Positions 50,611 through 58,633 of a stretch of DNA of 64,000 bases are shown here, in pieces. The notes under the pieces are model-generated. The model ran no database searches. It was not told where the DNA came from and saw only the letters and a list, made by a program, of their open reading frames with translations. This stretch comes from Bacteroidales bacterium. GTDB taxonomy: Bacteria; Bacteroidota; Bacteroidia; Bacteroidales; F082. The stretch covers positions 234,986-298,985 of the forward strand of contig JAGBQJ010000049.1 in NCBI GenBank assembly GCA_017632935.1, in the 5' to 3' direction. Position 1 is the stretch's first letter; each line of letters starts with the position of its first letter. The translations under genes and the position numbers were made by a program.

Positions 50611-51552
50611 ATGAAAATAAAGAAAACTACCCTTAAAGCTATAGCGGAACTCATTGACGCCAAATACATTGGCCCCGCCAATTTTCCTATTACTGGACTG
50701 AACGAAATCCACAAGGTGGAGGCGGGCGACATCACCTTCGTCGACCACCCGAAGTACTATGCCAAGGCCCTCAACTCGGCGGCCACGGTGGTGCTGATCA
50801 ATAAGGAAGTGGTTTGCCCCGAAGGCAAGGCCTTGCTGCTTCACGACGATCCTTTCGATGCCTTCTTGCGTATCATGAGGCATTTCCGTCCCCTCGAGCC
50901 GCAGACGCAGCCCATCAGCGACTCAGCCGAGATAGGGGAGGGCACGCTCATCATGCCGGGCTCGTTCGTCGGACATCACACCATCATCGGCAAGAACTGC
51001 CTCATCCATCCCAACGTGACCATCTATGACCACTGTGTGATTGGCGACAACGTCATCATCCATTCGGGCAGTGTCATCGGTGCGGACGGCTATTATTTCC
51101 AGCGCCGTAACGAAGGCTTCAAGAAGTTTGAGTCGTATGGTCGCGTGGTTATTGCCGACGACGTGGAGATCGGAGCCCTGTGCAGCATCGACCGTGGCGT
51201 CACTTCCGACACCATCATCGAAAGCGGCACTAAGTTGGATAACCATTGCCAGATAGGCCACGACAGCTATATCGGCCACAACTGCCTCATTGGTGCCCAT
51301 GCCGCCATCGCAGGCGTGACGCGCATTGAGGACGACGTCATCCTCTGGGGCCGTGTGTGCATCAACAAGGACTTGGTCATCGGCACGGGCGCTGTCGTCT
51401 TGGCCACCTCGGCCGTCGACAAGAACATCGAGCCGGGCAAGGCCGTCTTCGGTGTGCCTGCCCAAGAGGTGCGCAAGCAATGGCGCGAACAGGCCGCACT
51501 GCGTCAGTTACCGGAGTTCCTGAAGGAATACTATAAAACACATCAATCATAA
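50611..51552 (+). CDS. lpxD: UDP-3-O-acylglucosamine N-acyltransferase
   Basis: 313 residues starting at MKIKKTTLKAIAELI; the longer open frame upstream runs through the terminator of efp. It adds the N-linked 3-hydroxyacyl chain in lipid A synthesis (EC 2.3.1.191). An N-terminal uridine-binding domain (1-95) is followed by a left-handed beta helix of hexapeptide repeats (about 100-260; I-x-x-x-x-x pattern such as AEIGEGTLIMPGSFVGHHT). The catalytic His lies in DNHCQIGHDSYIGHN. It is about 30 residues shorter at the C-terminus than E. coli LpxD. Confidence 0.93.
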   Translation: MKIKKTTLKAIAELIDAKYIGPANFPITGLNEIHKVEAGDITFVDHPKYYAKALNSAATVVLINKEVVCPEGKALLLHDDPFDAFLRIMRHFRPLEPQTQPISDSAEIGEGTLIMPGSFVGHHTIIGKNCLIHPNVTIYDHCVIGDNVIIHSGSVIGADGYYFQRRNEGFKKFESYGRVVIADDVEIGALCSIDRGVTSDTIIESGTKLDNHCQIGHDSYIGHNCLIGAHAAIAGVTRIEDDVILWGRVCINKDLVIGTGAVVLATSAVDKNIEPGKAVFGVPAQEVRKQWREQAALRQLPEFLKEYYKTHQS

Positions 51553-51553
51553 C

Positions 51554-51634
51554 GATGGCTGTTGGCCTATGACTATGGATTGCTCCACTGACGATGCAGG
51601 CCATAGTCATAAGCCATTGGCCATAGTCATAAGA
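51554..51634 (+). repeat. Palindromic repeat after the lpxD stop (family F)
   Basis: GGCCTATGACTATGG (51564-51578) is inverted as CCATAGTCATAAGCC (51601-51615, one mismatch), and CCATAGTCATAAG recurs directly at 51621-51633. The element begins at the base after the lpxD stop codon and fills the space to the next gene. Confidence 0.7.
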
Positions 51635-51641
51635 AACAAAG

Positions 51642-52559
51642 ATGAAAAGACTAACACTATTCTTATCGATTCTCCTCGTGGGCATGACGGCCTTTGCTCA
51701 AAACATGAAGACCTACCAATATGCCGAGCGCGACACCTTGAAGCTTAATTTGGATTTCTATACGCCTGCCCAAGTGCATGATAGCACCATTTGCGTTGTC
51801 TATGTCTTCGGCGGTGGCTTTATCGGTGGTCATCGCGACGGCGAGTTTGAGAAAGCCTATTTCAAGCAATTGGTGGACGAAGGATTTCAAGTGGCCGCCA
51901 TCGACTACCGTTTGGGCTTGAAAGGCGCCAAAAACCTTGGCATTTTCAATAGCGACCCTCTGAAGGATGCCGTCAATATGGCGGCGGAAGATGCCATTTC
52001 GGCCATCGCCTATTTGCTTGAACATGCCAAGGAACTGAAGGTGAACAAGGACTTTATTGTGATGGTTGGTTCCAGCGCGGGCGCCATCACCTCGTTGCAG
52101 GTGGACTATGTCCTCTGCAATGGTTTCTTGAACTATGACATCCTGCCTAAGGACTTCCGTCTGGCAGGCGTGGTGTCGTATGCTGGTGCCATCTTCTCCA
52201 AGGAAGGTAAGGTGAAATACCGCAACCATGCGCCTGCCCCGACCATGTTCTATCACGGTACTTCCGACAAACTGGTGCCTTACAAGCAACTCAAGTTCTT
52301 CAATACCGGTTTCTTCGGTACCGATGCCCTTGTGAAGCGTTTCGAGGAGTTCGACTATCCCTTTTTCGCCCGTCGTTTCGAGGGCTATGGCCATAGTGTC
52401 GCCGCCGCCGGTCCCTTGACCGTCGACGACCTCGTGTGGTTCTGCCGCCATTACATTTACGACAAGGAACAATGGCAATTCGATGGTCTGATCGAGAACA
52501 TGAACCCTGCTGCCATGCCGGCATACGACATGTTCACTCCAGGAGATTTGTATAAATGA
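51642..52559 (+). CDS. Secreted alpha/beta hydrolase (esterase/lipase, BD-FAE-like)
   Basis: 305 residues. Signal peptide (MKRLTLFLSILLVGMTAFA). Alpha/beta-hydrolase of the carboxylesterase type: oxyanion segment VYVFGGGFIGGH (a variant of HGGG with Phe-Gly-Gly-Gly), nucleophile elbow GSSAGAI, acid GTSDKLVPY and His in EGYGHSVA. Size and motifs suggest activity on acetyl or feruloyl esters of plant polysaccharides or on small lipids; the substrate is not determined. It is separated from lpxD by repeat F and from the M49 gene by repeat B2, which shares its stop codon. Confidence 0.87.
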   Translation: MKRLTLFLSILLVGMTAFAQNMKTYQYAERDTLKLNLDFYTPAQVHDSTICVVYVFGGGFIGGHRDGEFEKAYFKQLVDEGFQVAAIDYRLGLKGAKNLGIFNSDPLKDAVNMAAEDAISAIAYLLEHAKELKVNKDFIVMVGSSAGAITSLQVDYVLCNGFLNYDILPKDFRLAGVVSYAGAIFSKEGKVKYRNHAPAPTMFYHGTSDKLVPYKQLKFFNTGFFGTDALVKRFEEFDYPFFARRFEGYGHSVAAAGPLTVDDLVWFCRHYIYDKEQWQFDGLIENMNPAAMPAYDMFTPGDLYK

Positions 52560-52630
52560 CACGAGACTGCGAGACGCGAGACACGTGACATGGAATCTGT
52601 CCCGTGTCCCGAAGTCACGCGTCCCGTGTC
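52557..52630 (+). repeat. Family B palindromic repeat, copy 2
   Basis: A 74-bp inverted repeat that starts TGACACGAGACTGCGAGAC and ends in CGCGTCCCGTGTCA. Its first three bases are the hydrolase stop codon. Orientation relative to the upstream gene is the same as for copy 1 behind prfA. Confidence 0.8.
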
Positions 52631-52671
52631 AAATGAATTTGTATGCACATAATTACTTAATAATCAATAAA

Positions 52672-54726
52672 ATGAAAAAACTGATGATTTGCATTGGAAT
52701 GGCTGCCGCTTTGGTGGGGTGTGCCCCGAAAGAGGAGAAACCCGCTGAACAGCCCCAGCCCAAAGAGGAATTCAAGTACCTGGTGGACGAGTTCGCCGAC
52801 TTGAGGATCATGCGTTACCAGATTCCCGAATGGGATCAGTTGACGCTGCAACAGAAGAGCTACATCTATTATCTCGGTGAGGCCGCCAAATGCGGTCGCG
52901 ACATCCTTGCCGACCAGAACTTCAAGTATAACCTGGTGGTCCGTAAGACCATCGAGGCCGTGCTAAACTCGTATCAAGGCGACCGCGAGAGTGCCGACTT
53001 CCAGAACTTCGTGGTCTATGCCAAGCGTGTGTTCTTCAGCAACGGCATCCATCACCACTATGCCGAGGACAAGTTCTTCCCTGAGGTCAGCGAGGCCTAT
53101 TTCGCCGATTTGGTGAAAGGCAGCGACGCCAGCCTGCTCCCTCTCAATGAGGGCGAGACCGTCGACGACTTCATCGCCTTCCTGACTCCTGTGGTCTTCG
53201 ACAAGGAGCTCTACAAGATGCGCCGCAGCAACGAGGAAGACATCATCGCCAACTCGGCGGTCAACTTCTATGAAGGCGACATCAAGAAAGCCGAGGTTGA
53301 GGCTTTCTACAATAAGATGCGTAAGCCTAACGACGCCACGCCTATCAGTTATGGCTTGAACTCCAAGCTGGTGAAGAAGGATGGCAAGATTTATGAAGAT
53401 GTGTATAAAGCCGATGGCTTGTATGGCGAGGCTATCACGGCTATCATCGGCTGGCTCCAGAAGGCCAACGAGGTGGCGGAGAACGACAGCCAGCGCAACT
53501 ACACGCAAAAACTCATCGACTACTACACCACGGGCGATCTGAAGACCTGGGACGAATATAACATTGCTTGGGTGCAGGACTCCGTGTCGCACATCGACTT
53601 TGTGAACGGTTTCATCGAAGACTACGGCGACCCGATGGGCATGAAGGCCACTTGGGAGTCGGTCGTCAACTTCAAGGATCTGGAGGCTACAGTGCGTTCC
53701 AATACCATCAGTGAGAATGCCCAGTGGTTTGAGGACAACTCACCCGTTGACCCGCGCTTCAAGAAAGAGGAGTGCAAGGGCGTCTCGGCGAAGAGCATCA
53801 TCGTCACCACGTTGGGTGGCGATTGTTTCCCGTCACCCCCGATTGGCATCAATTTGCCCAATGCTGACTGGATCCGCAAGGACTATGGCTCTAAGTCGGT
53901 GACCATCACCAACCTGATGGAAGCCTACGACAAGGCCGCCGAAGAAAGTCCGAAGAGCGTCACGGCGGAGTTCGCCTACACGCAGGACGAAGTCGACCTC
54001 TGCAAGAAATACGGTCCCGATGCCGATGTGGTGCACACCAACTTGCACGAGTGTTTGGGCCATGGCTCAGGTAAGCTGCTGCCTGGCACCCAGCCTGGTG
54101 CCTTGAAGGAGTTTAGCTCGACGCTGGAGGAAGCCCGTGCCGACCTCTTCGGCTTGTATTATCTGGCTGATCCGAAGATGGTGGAGTTGGGCGTGATGCC
54201 CGATGCTGAGGCTTATAAGGCCGAGTATTGCTCTTATATCCGCAACGGCATGATGTCGCAGCTGGCCCGTGTGGAGCTGGGCAAGGACGTCACCGAGTCG
54301 CACATGCAGAACCGCAAACTTATCTCCGAGTGGTGCTACGAGCATGGCAAGGACGCCAACGTCATCGAGAAGAAGGTGGAGAACGGCAAGACCTACTATG
54401 TCATCAACGATTTCGAGGCCCTGCGCGGCCTATTCGGTGAACTGTTGGCCGAGATCCAGCGTATCAAGAGCGAAGGCGACTATGCCGCAGGCAAGGCCAT
54501 CGTGGAGAAGTACGCTGTGAAGGTCGACCCCGAGCTGCACAAGGAAGTCAAGGAGCGTTACAACGCCTTGGGTCTGAAGCCCTACGGTGGTTTCATCAAT
54601 CCCGAGATTGTGCCTGTCATGAAAAACGGCCAAGTGGTCGACTACAAAATCGAATACCCCACCGATTTCGTGGCGCAGCACTTGAAATACGGTAAGGAGT
54701 ACAGTTTCTTGAAGGCAAAGCATTAA
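52672..54726 (+). CDS. M49 family dipeptidyl peptidase III, lipoprotein
   Basis: 684 residues starting at MKKLMICIGMAAALVGC, a lipoprotein signal with Cys17 and a Glu/Pro/Lys linker behind. The M49 zinc motif HECLGH is at 459-464 (consensus HExxGH, one residue longer than HExxH), and the second motif EEARAD (consensus EEC/ARAE/D) is at 486-491. DPP III removes dipeptides from the N-terminus of short peptides. The cytosolic enzyme is known from eukaryotes; Bacteroides forms are often exported as here. Likely function: final trimming of oligopeptides in the periplasm. Confidence 0.93.
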   Translation: MKKLMICIGMAAALVGCAPKEEKPAEQPQPKEEFKYLVDEFADLRIMRYQIPEWDQLTLQQKSYIYYLGEAAKCGRDILADQNFKYNLVVRKTIEAVLNSYQGDRESADFQNFVVYAKRVFFSNGIHHHYAEDKFFPEVSEAYFADLVKGSDASLLPLNEGETVDDFIAFLTPVVFDKELYKMRRSNEEDIIANSAVNFYEGDIKKAEVEAFYNKMRKPNDATPISYGLNSKLVKKDGKIYEDVYKADGLYGEAITAIIGWLQKANEVAENDSQRNYTQKLIDYYTTGDLKTWDEYNIAWVQDSVSHIDFVNGFIEDYGDPMGMKATWESVVNFKDLEATVRSNTISENAQWFEDNSPVDPRFKKEECKGVSAKSIIVTTLGGDCFPSPPIGINLPNADWIRKDYGSKSVTITNLMEAYDKAAEESPKSVTAEFAYTQDEVDLCKKYGPDADVVHTNLHECLGHGSGKLLPGTQPGALKEFSSTLEEARADLFGLYYLADPKMVELGVMPDAEAYKAEYCSYIRNGMMSQLARVELGKDVTESHMQNRKLISEWCYEHGKDANVIEKKVENGKTYYVINDFEALRGLFGELLAEIQRIKSEGDYAAGKAIVEKYAVKVDPELHKEVKERYNALGLKPYGGFINPEIVPVMKNGQVVDYKIEYPTDFVAQHLKYGKEYSFLKAKH

Positions 54727-54747
54727 GCTGGAAGGAAGAATAACAAC

Positions 54748-54783
54748 GAGTCCTCGGTGTCAGTGATGCCGAGGACTTTTTTG
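54748..54783 (+). terminator. Terminator of the M49 peptidase gene
   Basis: AGTCCTCGG, 11-nt loop, CCGAGGACT followed by TTTTT, 22 bases after the stop. Confidence 0.85.
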
Positions 54784-54826
54784 CTTTTCTTTTTTTCTAT
54801 CTTTACAGCCTCAAATCGTATATACC

Positions 54827-55897
54827 ATGAAGAAATTTTTCACCAGTTTACTCGCTTTATTAGGACTGGCCGCCTGTGGCCAACAAGGTTATGAAAACGC
54901 CGATGTCAACGGCTTTGTGGCGCAGATTGCAGACCCCGATGTCGTATTGCTCGATGTGAGAACCGCCAAGGAATATGACGAAGGCCATCTCCAGAATGCC
55001 GTCAACATTGATGTCACGCAAGACGGTTTTGTCGAGAAAGCGAAGTCGATGTTGCCTGCCGACAAAACAATAGCCGTGTATTGCCGCAGCGGTAAACGCT
55101 CTGCCCTTGCCGCAGGTGGGCTTACCAAGGAAGGCTACAAGGTCGTCAATCTCAAAGGCGGCATCATCGCTTGGAAAGAAGCAGGGATGCCTGTTGTGAC
55201 TGAGAGCCCCGTTGAGGATGACACCTACGAAGTCGACACTTTCACCACCAAAAGCGGTAAGACGGTCAAGTTCCACGCCTTGGTACATGCCTCCATGCGC
55301 ATCGAATACGACGGCAAGGAGATACAAATCGATCCCGTGACGAAACTAGGGGAGAAGACCATCGACTATGCCGCGATGCCCAAGGCGGATTACCTCTTCA
55401 TCACCCATGAGCATTTCGACCATTTCGACACGACTGCCATCCAACTGTTGTCGGGCAACAACACCCAGCTGATCACCAACCAACGTTGTGCCGAGATGCT
55501 CGGCTATGGCACGGTGATGGCCAATGGTGACAAGCTGCAATTGGCTGACGACATCATTCTTGAGGCAGTTCCCGCCTACAACACCACCGAAGGGCACCAA
55601 CAGTTCCATCCCAAGGGAAGGGATAACGGTTTCGTTCTTACACTTGATGGACTGAGAATCTATATTGCCGCCGATACTGAGGATATCCCCGAAATGGCTG
55701 AAATTAAAGACATCGACATTGCCTTCCTACCATGCAACCAACCCTACACCATGACGGTCGAACAACTGGTCCATGCGGCAAGGATGTTCAAGCCGAAAGT
55801 GCTGTTCCCGTACCACTATGGACAGACGGATGTGAGCAGCCTTCCATCATTGCTGAAAGATGATGGTATCGAGGTACGAATAAGGCATTACGAATAA
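54827..55897 (+). CDS. Lipoprotein fusing a rhodanese domain to a UlaG-like metallo-beta-lactamase-fold hydrolase
   Basis: 356 residues. Lipoprotein signal with lipobox LAAC (Cys17). Rhodanese domain (about 22-125): LLDVRTAKEYDEGHL and active-site loop YCRSGKRS with Cys86, a sulfur carrier or sulfurtransferase site. An MBL-fold domain follows (140-356) with HEHFDH (194-199), AADTED and PYHYGQ, most similar in pattern to UlaG-like hydrolases. Rhodanese-MBL fusions elsewhere are persulfide dioxygenases or related sulfur enzymes, but those have the MBL domain first and a different MBL subtype. A role in periplasmic sulfur or thiol chemistry is inferred. The -7 box is weak (TATCTTTA, 54799-54806). 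Confidence 0.85.
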   Translation: MKKFFTSLLALLGLAACGQQGYENADVNGFVAQIADPDVVLLDVRTAKEYDEGHLQNAVNIDVTQDGFVEKAKSMLPADKTIAVYCRSGKRSALAAGGLTKEGYKVVNLKGGIIAWKEAGMPVVTESPVEDDTYEVDTFTTKSGKTVKFHALVHASMRIEYDGKEIQIDPVTKLGEKTIDYAAMPKADYLFITHEHFDHFDTTAIQLLSGNNTQLITNQRCAEMLGYGTVMANGDKLQLADDIILEAVPAYNTTEGHQQFHPKGRDNGFVLTLDGLRIYIAADTEDIPEMAEIKDIDIAFLPCNQPYTMTVEQLVHAARMFKPKVLFPYHYGQTDVSSLPSLLKDDGIEVRIRHYE

Positions 55898-55905
55898 CGA
55901 AAAAG

Positions 55906-55931
55906 CCTCAGCCGAAGCTGAGGCTTTTCTT
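55906..55931. terminator. Hairpin terminator between the fusion gene and tRNA-Ser
   Basis: AAAGCCTCAGC, CGAA, GCTGAAGGCTTTT: hairpin with one bulge and T-run, serving both strands. Confidence 0.7.
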
Positions 55932-55935
55932 TTTG

Positions 55936-56021
55936 CGGAGAGAAAGGGATTCGAACCCTTGGAACGCAAAGCGTTCAACGGTTTTCGAGACCGCCCCGAT
56001 CGACCACTCCGGCATCTCTCC
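55936..56021 (-). tRNA. tRNA-Ser (anticodon CGA)
   Basis: 86 nt, minus strand, with a long variable arm (TTGAACGCTTTGCGTTCCAA). Acceptor GGAGAGA/TCTCTCC, anticodon loop CTCGAAA, T arm GGGTTCGAATCCC. CCA is not encoded. Confidence 0.96.
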
Positions 56022-56075
56022 TTACTGCCTTGTCAGGCAGGGTCTTGCATTATAAAGGCGACTTACGCCGCCTTG

Positions 56076-56160
56076 CGGAGACAGAGGGATTCGAACCCCC
56101 GAAGCCTTTCGGCTTAACGGTTTTCAAGACCGCCGCTATCGACCACTCAGCCATATCTCC
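56076..56160 (-). tRNA. tRNA-Ser (anticodon UGA)
   Basis: 85 nt, minus strand, long variable arm (TAAGCCGAAAGGCTTCG). Acceptor GGAGATA/TGTCTCC, anticodon loop CTTGAAA, T arm GGGTTCGAATCCC. First gene of a two-tRNA unit with the CGA isoacceptor 54 bases downstream. Confidence 0.96.
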
Positions 56161-56164
56161 GCTG

Positions 56165-56172
56165 CAAAAGTA
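56165..56172 (-). promoter_or_regulatory. -7 box for the tRNA-Ser pair
   Basis: TACTTTTG on the minus strand, 4 bases before the predicted tRNA 5' end, so the primary transcript has almost no leader. Confidence 0.6.
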
Positions 56173-56235
56173 CAACATTTTTCCTTTGGTTGCGTTTTTT
56201 GCTGAAAAAAAAATTCCCGTTTGCCCCGAAATCAT

Positions 56236-56243
56236 TATCTTTG
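56236..56243 (+). promoter_or_regulatory. -7 box for the GWxTD/acyltransferase/GT2 operon
   Basis: TATCTTTG, 23 bases before the ATG at 56267. Confidence 0.65.
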
Positions 56244-56266
56244 CAACATGAAATAATCTGTACACT

Positions 56267-57742
56267 ATGAAAAGATCATTCGTTATCATCATGCTTGCTT
56301 TTTTGACCTTGACCGGCAACGCCCAGGTAAAGGCCAAGCGACTGAAGCCTTACCTTTCCACAACGACCTATTGTGCGCCAGGAATGACACCATTCGTGGA
56401 GAACGCCATTGCCATCGAAAACCGTTCGGCTGTATATAAGGAATTTGAGCCTGGTAAATTCAAGGCTACCGTGGAGATCCAGACCATCTTCCGCCAAGAG
56501 GACAAAATCTGCGCTTTTTCGAAAATAGCCCTCGATAGCCCCGTGGTGACCGATACCGCCAACCTCGACGGTGCCTTCATCGACCAACAGCGTTTCTCGC
56601 TGCCCAATGGCATGTATCAGATGGAGATCAGCATCACGGATACAAACAGTGGCGATGCCTTGCCCGTGGAAGCCATGGATGTGGAAGTCAACTATCCAGA
56701 TGACACGCCAGCCATCTCCGACATCCTACTGTTCGATTCTTACGCCAAAGCCGAAAAACAAACGGCCTGCACCAAGAGCGGTTTCGACTTCCTGCCTCGC
56801 GTGTATCCTTTCTATGGCGCCAATGAAGACAAACTACATTTCTATACCGAGGTTTATAACAGCGACAAGCTCTATGATGAAGGCAAGTTCCTCGTCAATT
56901 ACTACATCGAGACTGTCGAGTCGTCAAATCGGATGCAGAATTATTTCTTCAACAAGCGCTTCGACGTGAATAAGGTGAATGTGCTGCTCAACACCATCGA
57001 CATTTCGGAACTGCCTTCGGGTAACTATTACCTCGTTGTCGAGATGCGTGACCGCAGCAACGAGTTGATATGCTCCAAGAGTTGGTTTTTCCAACGCAGC
57101 AACCCAAACAAGGCGTATGATATTGAAGACATTGCTGGTGTCAACATCGCCAATACGTTTGTAGGAGGCATTGCTGAAATCGATACACTGCGCAAATACA
57201 TCCGTTACCTCGACCCAATCTGCACCGAGCTGGAACGTGACTATTGCTCTAATCTGGTGAAGACTGATGACTCGAAGACCATGCAGCAGTTCCTTTTCAA
57301 TTTCTGGAGCAAACGCTCGCCGATGAATCCAAAGCAAGGTTTTGATGACTATCTGGCTGCTGTGCGCCGCGTCAACATGTCGTTTGGCACTACTTCGTTC
57401 CCAGGCTACCGCAGCGACCGCGGCTATGTGTTCTTGAAATATGGCCAGCCCGATAAGATTATGGAAGTGCCCGACGAGCCTGCTGCCCGTCCCTACGAGA
57501 TTTGGCACTATTATCAGGTGGCCAATCAGCGCGACAAAAAGTTCGTCTTCATGGCTCCCGACCGCTCGACTAACGACTACCAGCTGATCCATTCCAATAT
57601 GGTTGGTGAGATCAATAATCCACGCTGGCCGATGGAAATTTACACGGTCTACGGTCAGGGCTACGACCAAGGCGTCGACCAAACCGAGTACGAGAGGGGC
57701 TGGGGCTCGCATGCCGTCGACCTCTACAACAACCCGAGATAA
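56267..57742 (+). CDS. GWxTD domain secreted protein
   Basis: 491 residues. Signal peptide (MKRSFVIIMLAFLTLTGNA). The N-terminal ~330 residues are beta-rich (YLSTTTYCAPGMTPFVEN at the start). The C-terminal ~140 residues resemble the GWxTD domain: FNFWSKRSPMNPKQGFDDY, YRSDRGYVFLKYGQPD and YEIWHYYQ. The namesake motif is not exact. The family is found in Bacteroidota and related phyla; its function is unknown, though it is probably periplasmic. First gene of an operon; the acyltransferase starts 3 bases after its stop. Confidence 0.85.
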   Translation: MKRSFVIIMLAFLTLTGNAQVKAKRLKPYLSTTTYCAPGMTPFVENAIAIENRSAVYKEFEPGKFKATVEIQTIFRQEDKICAFSKIALDSPVVTDTANLDGAFIDQQRFSLPNGMYQMEISITDTNSGDALPVEAMDVEVNYPDDTPAISDILLFDSYAKAEKQTACTKSGFDFLPRVYPFYGANEDKLHFYTEVYNSDKLYDEGKFLVNYYIETVESSNRMQNYFFNKRFDVNKVNVLLNTIDISELPSGNYYLVVEMRDRSNELICSKSWFFQRSNPNKAYDIEDIAGVNIANTFVGGIAEIDTLRKYIRYLDPICTELERDYCSNLVKTDDSKTMQQFLFNFWSKRSPMNPKQGFDDYLAAVRRVNMSFGTTSFPGYRSDRGYVFLKYGQPDKIMEVPDEPAARPYEIWHYYQVANQRDKKFVFMAPDRSTNDYQLIHSNMVGEINNPRWPMEIYTVYGQGYDQGVDQTEYERGWGSHAVDLYNNPR

Positions 57743-57745
57743 GCC

Positions 57746-58633
57746 ATGGCCAAAATCGGATTTCATATCGTGAAGCTGTGGGTGGCTTTCCTGTCCATCC
57801 ATCCTTATTGGCTGCTCTATCTGAAGTCCGATTGCTATTATTTTCTGGTGTATCATCTGCTTGGCTATCGGCGTAAAGTGGTCAGACAGAATCTGTTGAA
57901 CTCTTTTCCCGATAAGGAAGAAAAGGAAATCAGATGCATCGAACGACGCTTCTATCAAAACCTCTGTGATTTGTTCGTGGAAGCCCCGAAAATGCTGCGA
58001 ATGAAGGCTGACGGCTATCAGAGCCGCATCACTTATACCAATACTGAATTGGTGCAACACCTTTATGAACAAGGCAAGAATGTGTTTTATGCCATTCCAC
58101 ATTCGGGCAACTGGGAGTGGTTTGGCAAGATGATCCCTAGCTTTACCCAACATAAGAGCTTGGCTATCTATAAGAGAGTGGAAAATCCTGTTTTCGAGCG
58201 GCTTATGCTGTACATACGCACCTATGGCAGTACCTTGGAGATGGTGGAGTCGAACTCGGCTTTGCGACGCTTGGCGCAATTGCGCGAAAGTACCAATGCC
58301 GTGCTGATGATGGCCGACCAGACCTCTCATGGCCTGGCTCAGGATTATTGGACAGAGTTCCTGCATCAGGACACCTGCTGGTTTACAGGCATCGAACGCA
58401 TCGCCAAGAAGCTGGACTATGCCATCGTGTTTGTCGACATGAGAAGGCAGGGCAGGGGACGCTATACAGTGAGTTTTGAACTGGTTACCGATACGCCCAA
58501 GGAGTTGGCAGATGGTGAAATCATGGAACGTTATGTGCGCTGTGTGGAGCGTTTCATCGAGGCCAATCCCGACAATTGGTTGTGGTCGCACCGCCGCTGG
58601 AAACACCAAAGACCCCAAACGGAGCAAGCATGA
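57746..58633 (+). CDS. LpxL/HtrB-like lysophospholipid acyltransferase
   Basis: 295 residues, membrane associated through an N-terminal hydrophobic segment (LWVAFLSIHPYWLLYL). The catalytic HX4(D/E) motif is present as HSGNWEWFG (about residue 118), followed by SLAIYKRVENP and MMADQTSHG. Members transfer secondary acyl chains to lipid A or acylate aminolipids. Bacteroidetes use them for lipid A of five acyl chains or for ornithine/glycine lipids. The neighbours (GWxTD upstream, GT2 overlapping by 4 bases) suggest envelope lipid or glycan assembly. Confidence 0.9.
   Translation: MAKIGFHIVKLWVAFLSIHPYWLLYLKSDCYYFLVYHLLGYRRKVVRQNLLNSFPDKEEKEIRCIERRFYQNLCDLFVEAPKMLRMKADGYQSRITYTNTELVQHLYEQGKNVFYAIPHSGNWEWFGKMIPSFTQHKSLAIYKRVENPVFERLMLYIRTYGSTLEMVESNSALRRLAQLRESTNAVLMMADQTSHGLAQDYWTEFLHQDTCWFTGIERIAKKLDYAIVFVDMRRQGRGRYTVSFELVTDTPKELADGEIMERYVRCVERFIEANPDNWLWSHRRWKHQRPQTEQA

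Noticed and set aside
56924-58627. 567-codon open frame opposite the GWxTD and acyltransferase genes
   Set aside because: It crosses two coupled genes on the other strand, both with clear motifs.
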